Shown: piece after piece, positions 61,564 through 64,000 of the stretch | Layout: every line of letters begins with the position of its first letter | Position numbering within the stretch: the first letter of the stretch is position 1 | NCBI GenBank assembly: GCA_041860225.1 | Contig: CP151794.1 | Span: forward strand, 1-64,000 | Direction of reading: 5' to 3' | DNA from: Magnimaribacter mokuoloeensis | GTDB lineage: Bacteria > Pseudomonadota > Gammaproteobacteria > Magnimaribacterales > Magnimaribacteraceae | Length of the DNA: 64,000 nt | Program-made: the position numbers and the translations under genes | Notes under the pieces: generated by a model | What the model saw: the letters and a program-made list of their open reading frames with translations, nothing else | Database searches by the model: none | Told to the model about the DNA's origin: nothing

Positions 61564-62334
61564 ATGATACATCCTTCTTCTATAATTGATCCAACAGCAA
61601 TTATTGCTGATTCAGTAGAAATAGGTCCCTTTTGCCTTATTGGCCCTGACGTTGAAATAGATGAAGATACTAGGATTGAATCACATGTAATTTTGAAAGG
61701 TCCTACAAAGATTGGTAAAAGAAATCATATTTTCCAATTTTCTACTTTAGGAGATGGGAGTCCAGATAAGAAGTATAAGAACGAACCAACAACACTAACT
61801 ATTGGAGATGACAATATTGTTAGAGAAGGTGTCACTATACATAGAGGTACAGTTCAAGACAGAGGTGATACATTAATAGGAAATAGAAACCTTATTATGG
61901 CCTATTCTCACATTGCTCATGACTGTGTATTGGGAGATGACATCGTTTTGACAAATCAAGCAGCTCTGGCTGGCTCTGTAACTGTTGGGGATGGAGCTAT
62001 TTTAGGAGGCTATGCCATAGTTCACCAATTTTGTTCAATCGGAAGTTATAGTTTTTGTGCTATGGGTAGTGCAGTAAATAAAGACATACCTGCTTATGTC
62101 AAAGTAAGAGGCAATCCTGCCAAACCTTTTGGTATCAATGTAACAGGTATAAAAAGAATAGGTTATTCTAAAGAAAGTATTGAGGCATTAAGGTCTGCCT
62201 ATAGGTCAATTTACAGAAAAAAATTAACAATTGAGGAAGCTGTGAAAGAACTTAAATCATTAAGAAATGAGTTCGCAGAAGTTGATCTTTTTCTCTCGTC
62301 TATAGAAAATTCAACGAGAGGCATATCTCGTTAA
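61564..62334 (+). CDS. lpxA: UDP-N-acetylglucosamine O-acyltransferase
   Basis: LpxA performs the first step of lipid A synthesis, moving a 3-hydroxyacyl chain onto UDP-GlcNAc. The 256 residues form a left-handed beta helix of hexapeptide repeats (IDPTAIIADSVEIGPFCLIG) and a C-terminal helical region. Catalytic residues lie in AYSHIAHDC (His116 and His119; the latter corresponds to E. coli His125). The final helical part is typical. Its stop overlaps the lpxB ATG. Confidence 0.98.
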   Translation: MIHPSSIIDPTAIIADSVEIGPFCLIGPDVEIDEDTRIESHVILKGPTKIGKRNHIFQFSTLGDGSPDKKYKNEPTTLTIGDDNIVREGVTIHRGTVQDRGDTLIGNRNLIMAYSHIAHDCVLGDDIVLTNQAALAGSVTVGDGAILGGYAIVHQFCSIGSYSFCAMGSAVNKDIPAYVKVRGNPAKPFGINVTGIKRIGYSKESIEALRSAYRSIYRKKLTIEEAVKELKSLRNEFAEVDLFLSSIENSTRGISR

Positions 62335-63452
62335 TGGTTGAAAAAGGCCAAAACCCAAAAATCAAAATAGCTATAGTTGCCGGTGAAAAATCGGGTGATG
62401 AATTAGGGGCACCTTTAATGCAATCCTTAAAGTCTCTCAATCCCTCAATTGAATTTGTTGGAGTAGGGGGTTCAAAGATGATATCTGAGGGCTTGGATTC
62501 TTATTTTGATATGAATGAGATATCCGTAATGGGGATAATTGAGCCTCTCTTAAATTTAAAAAAATTACTTCAACTAAGAAAAGGTTTAAAAGACTATCTA
62601 TTGAAAGAAAAACCAGATATTTTCATAGGCATTGATTCTCCTGATTTCAATCTTCCTATTTCAAAGTTTTTAAGAAGAAATTCCTCCCTTAAAACTGTTC
62701 AATATGTCAGTCCGTCTGTTTGGGCCTGGAGAAAAGGACGTATAAAGTCTATGGAAAAATCCATAGATTTAGTAGTGACCCTATTTCCTTTTGAAGGATC
62801 TGCCTACGACGGTTCAAAAATTAAGGAGAGCTACGTGGGACATCCACTCGCTTATAAAATTGACATTAAACAAGAAGAAATTGATAGAAAGAGTGAAAAT
62901 ACCATAGCGTTGTTACCAGGGAGTAGAAAATCAGAAATATTATCTATGGGTGATTTAATGGTTAGAACAGCGAAGAAATTAAAAGAAATAAATCCCCAAT
63001 ATGAATTCCTCATGCCATTATCTAATAAAGATCATTTAGAATTATTTCAAGAGAACTTAGAAGGATTAGTAAACGTTTCTTATGGTAATTCTCAAGAAGT
63101 TCTAAAACTATCTAAACTTTCTATAATGACTTCAGGAACTGCGACACTTGAGTCAATTCTGTCTTTCACACCCTGTATAGCTTTATACAGAACTAGTTGG
63201 CTTTCATATTTCATCATTAAGCCTTTCTTACAAATTGATTCTTTTTCCCTACCAAATTTAATAACAGGAAAAAAGATTCTCCCAGAACTACTTCAGGCAG
63301 ACGTAACAATTGACAATATTATTGCTTCAGTCGAAGCAGTTACAGAAAAAGACTTTGAAACCTTCTTGGAAGAATTTAATCATATAAAAGAGAATTTGAG
63401 GGCAGGTGGTGTAAACAAGGCCTCTCAAGAAATTTTACAGTTATTGAATTGA
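62334..63452 (+). CDS. lpxB: Lipid-A-disaccharide synthase
   Basis: LpxB joins UDP-diacylglucosamine and lipid X to form the lipid A disaccharide. The 372 residues (GT19 family) begin with AIVAGEKSGDELGAPLM, have FVGVGGSKMISEGL, SPSVWAWRKGRIKSM and ALLPGSRKSEIL, which are the family motifs. Length is near that of E. coli (382). It starts in overlap with lpxA and its stop overlaps the TTG start of rnhB. Confidence 0.97.
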   Translation: MVEKGQNPKIKIAIVAGEKSGDELGAPLMQSLKSLNPSIEFVGVGGSKMISEGLDSYFDMNEISVMGIIEPLLNLKKLLQLRKGLKDYLLKEKPDIFIGIDSPDFNLPISKFLRRNSSLKTVQYVSPSVWAWRKGRIKSMEKSIDLVVTLFPFEGSAYDGSKIKESYVGHPLAYKIDIKQEEIDRKSENTIALLPGSRKSEILSMGDLMVRTAKKLKEINPQYEFLMPLSNKDHLELFQENLEGLVNVSYGNSQEVLKLSKLSIMTSGTATLESILSFTPCIALYRTSWLSYFIIKPFLQIDSFSLPNLITGKKILPELLQADVTIDNIIASVEAVTEKDFETFLEEFNHIKENLRAGGVNKASQEILQLLN

Positions 63453-64000
63453 TTGAAGCGGGTGTAGATGAAGCAGGGCGAGGCCCTTTGGCAGGTCCAG
63501 TTTTTGCGGCTGCTGTAATATTAGATAAAGAGATACAAATTGAAGGACTAAATGATTCGAAGAAGATTTCAGAAAAAAAAAGAGAGTCAATTGCTCAAGA
63601 AATTAAAGAAAAAGCCATTGCATGGTCAATAGGGATAAGCTCTTCCGAAGAAATTGATGAGGTAAATATTTTAAAAGCAACTTTAATAGCAATGAAAAGA
63701 GCTATTGAAGGTTTAAAGATATTTCCTGATATCGCACTTATTGATGGAAAACATGCGCCTCAAGCTGAATGTAAAGTGCGAACAATAGTGAAAGGAGACC
63801 AATCAAAAAAAAATATTATGGCTGCTTCAATTCTTGCTAAGGTAAGTAGAGACAACTATATGAAAGAAATTGATGATAAATACCCTGAATATGGTTTCAA
63901 ACAACACAAAGGTTATCCTACAAAGATGCACCTAGAAGCATTAAAATTATACGGCGTTACAAGCGAACATAGATTAAGCTTTAAACCTGTAAAGAAAATA
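63449..64000 (+). CDS. rnhB: Ribonuclease HII (3' end beyond the window)
   Basis: RNase HII removes ribonucleotides from DNA-RNA junctions. The frame starts at TTG 63449, overlapping the lpxB stop (TTGA), and reads IEAGVDEAGRGPLAGPVFAA, the family N terminus with the first catalytic Asp-Glu pair. ALIDGKHAP and IMAASILAKVSRDNYM carry the remaining acidic residues. No stop occurs before the window ends. The 184 codons seen are most of the expected 190-200. Order lpxB-rnhB matches E. coli. Confidence 0.96.
   Translation, partial: MIEAGVDEAGRGPLAGPVFAAAVILDKEIQIEGLNDSKKISEKKRESIAQEIKEKAIAWSIGISSSEEIDEVNILKATLIAMKRAIEGLKIFPDIALIDGKHAPQAECKVRTIVKGDQSKKNIMAASILAKVSRDNYMKEIDDKYPEYGFKQHKGYPTKMHLEALKLYGVTSEHRLSFKPVKKI

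Overview
The window is a densely packed, low-GC stretch of a gammaproteobacterial chromosome. Gene content and order (tRNA-tuf-secE-nusG-rif-str-S10-spc-alpha ribosomal supercluster, fabA/fabB, grpE-dnaK-dnaJ, rpsB-tsf-frr-uppS-cdsA-dxr-rseP-bamA-skp-lpxD-fabZ-lpxA-lpxB-rnhB, divergent bamE/fur, smpB-ssrA) are those of a Gram-negative gammaproteobacterium with lipopolysaccharide. AT-rich codon use, mostly 0-10 base gene spacing, many 1- or 4-base start/stop overlaps and overlapping convergent stop codons suggest a streamlined marine lineage. SAR86 is my best guess, but that is inference and no 16S gene is present.

Layout. 1-360: 3' part of tRNA-Tyr, a promoter-like spacer and tRNA-Thr. 365-13071: tuf, tRNA-Trp, secE, nusG, rplK, rplA, the L10 leader, rplJ, rplL, rpoB, rpoC. 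13076-16099: a sigma70-type promoter, then rpsL, rpsG, fusA. 16161-29380: a strong promoter and structured leader, then one uninterrupted run of S10, spc and alpha operon genes ending with rpoA and rplQ; there is no second tuf. 29377-35493: uvrA (minus), ssb (plus), then ispB, fabA, fabB (minus). 35538-38336: rplU, rpmA, obgE, proB. 38333-38650: rpsT (minus) with its promoter. 38666-42416: the only block with an accessory character: a WaaQ-like glycosyltransferase, an SMP-30/gluconolactonase-like protein, a MarC-family membrane protein, an extended SDR reductase and a tiny membrane-protein ORF. 42436-43325: tmRNA and its partner smpB (minus). 43343-45175: a small membrane protein and a neurotransmitter:sodium symporter-family transporter. 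45177-50488: bamE, fur, grpE, dnaK, dnaJ, dapB. 50500-64000: rpsB through lpxB and a truncated rnhB, that is translation, isoprenoid and phospholipid precursors, outer-membrane assembly and lipid A synthesis.

How the genes work together. Almost everything is core machinery: transcription (rpoABC, nusG), translation (about 30 ribosomal proteins, EF-Tu, EF-G, EF-Ts, RRF), ribosome rescue (SmpB plus tmRNA), membrane insertion (SecYE), protein folding (GrpE/DnaK/DnaJ), fatty-acid synthesis (FabA/B/Z) and outer-membrane construction (BamA, BamE, Skp, RseP, LpxA/B/D, CdsA, UppS, Dxr, IspB).

Notable points: two textbook sigma32-like heat-shock promoters before grpE and dnaK with identical 13-base spacers; an unusually long predicted tmRNA tag (ANLLVGENADYALAA); Fur with one of its usual CxxC cysteines replaced; ribosomal protein S2 with a long acidic tail; pyrH absent between tsf and frr; and loss of the room normally used for L1, S7 and S4 translational operators, while the L10 leader and a structured S10 leader remain. 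I found no CRISPR array, insertion sequence, prophage or convincing novel multi-gene system.
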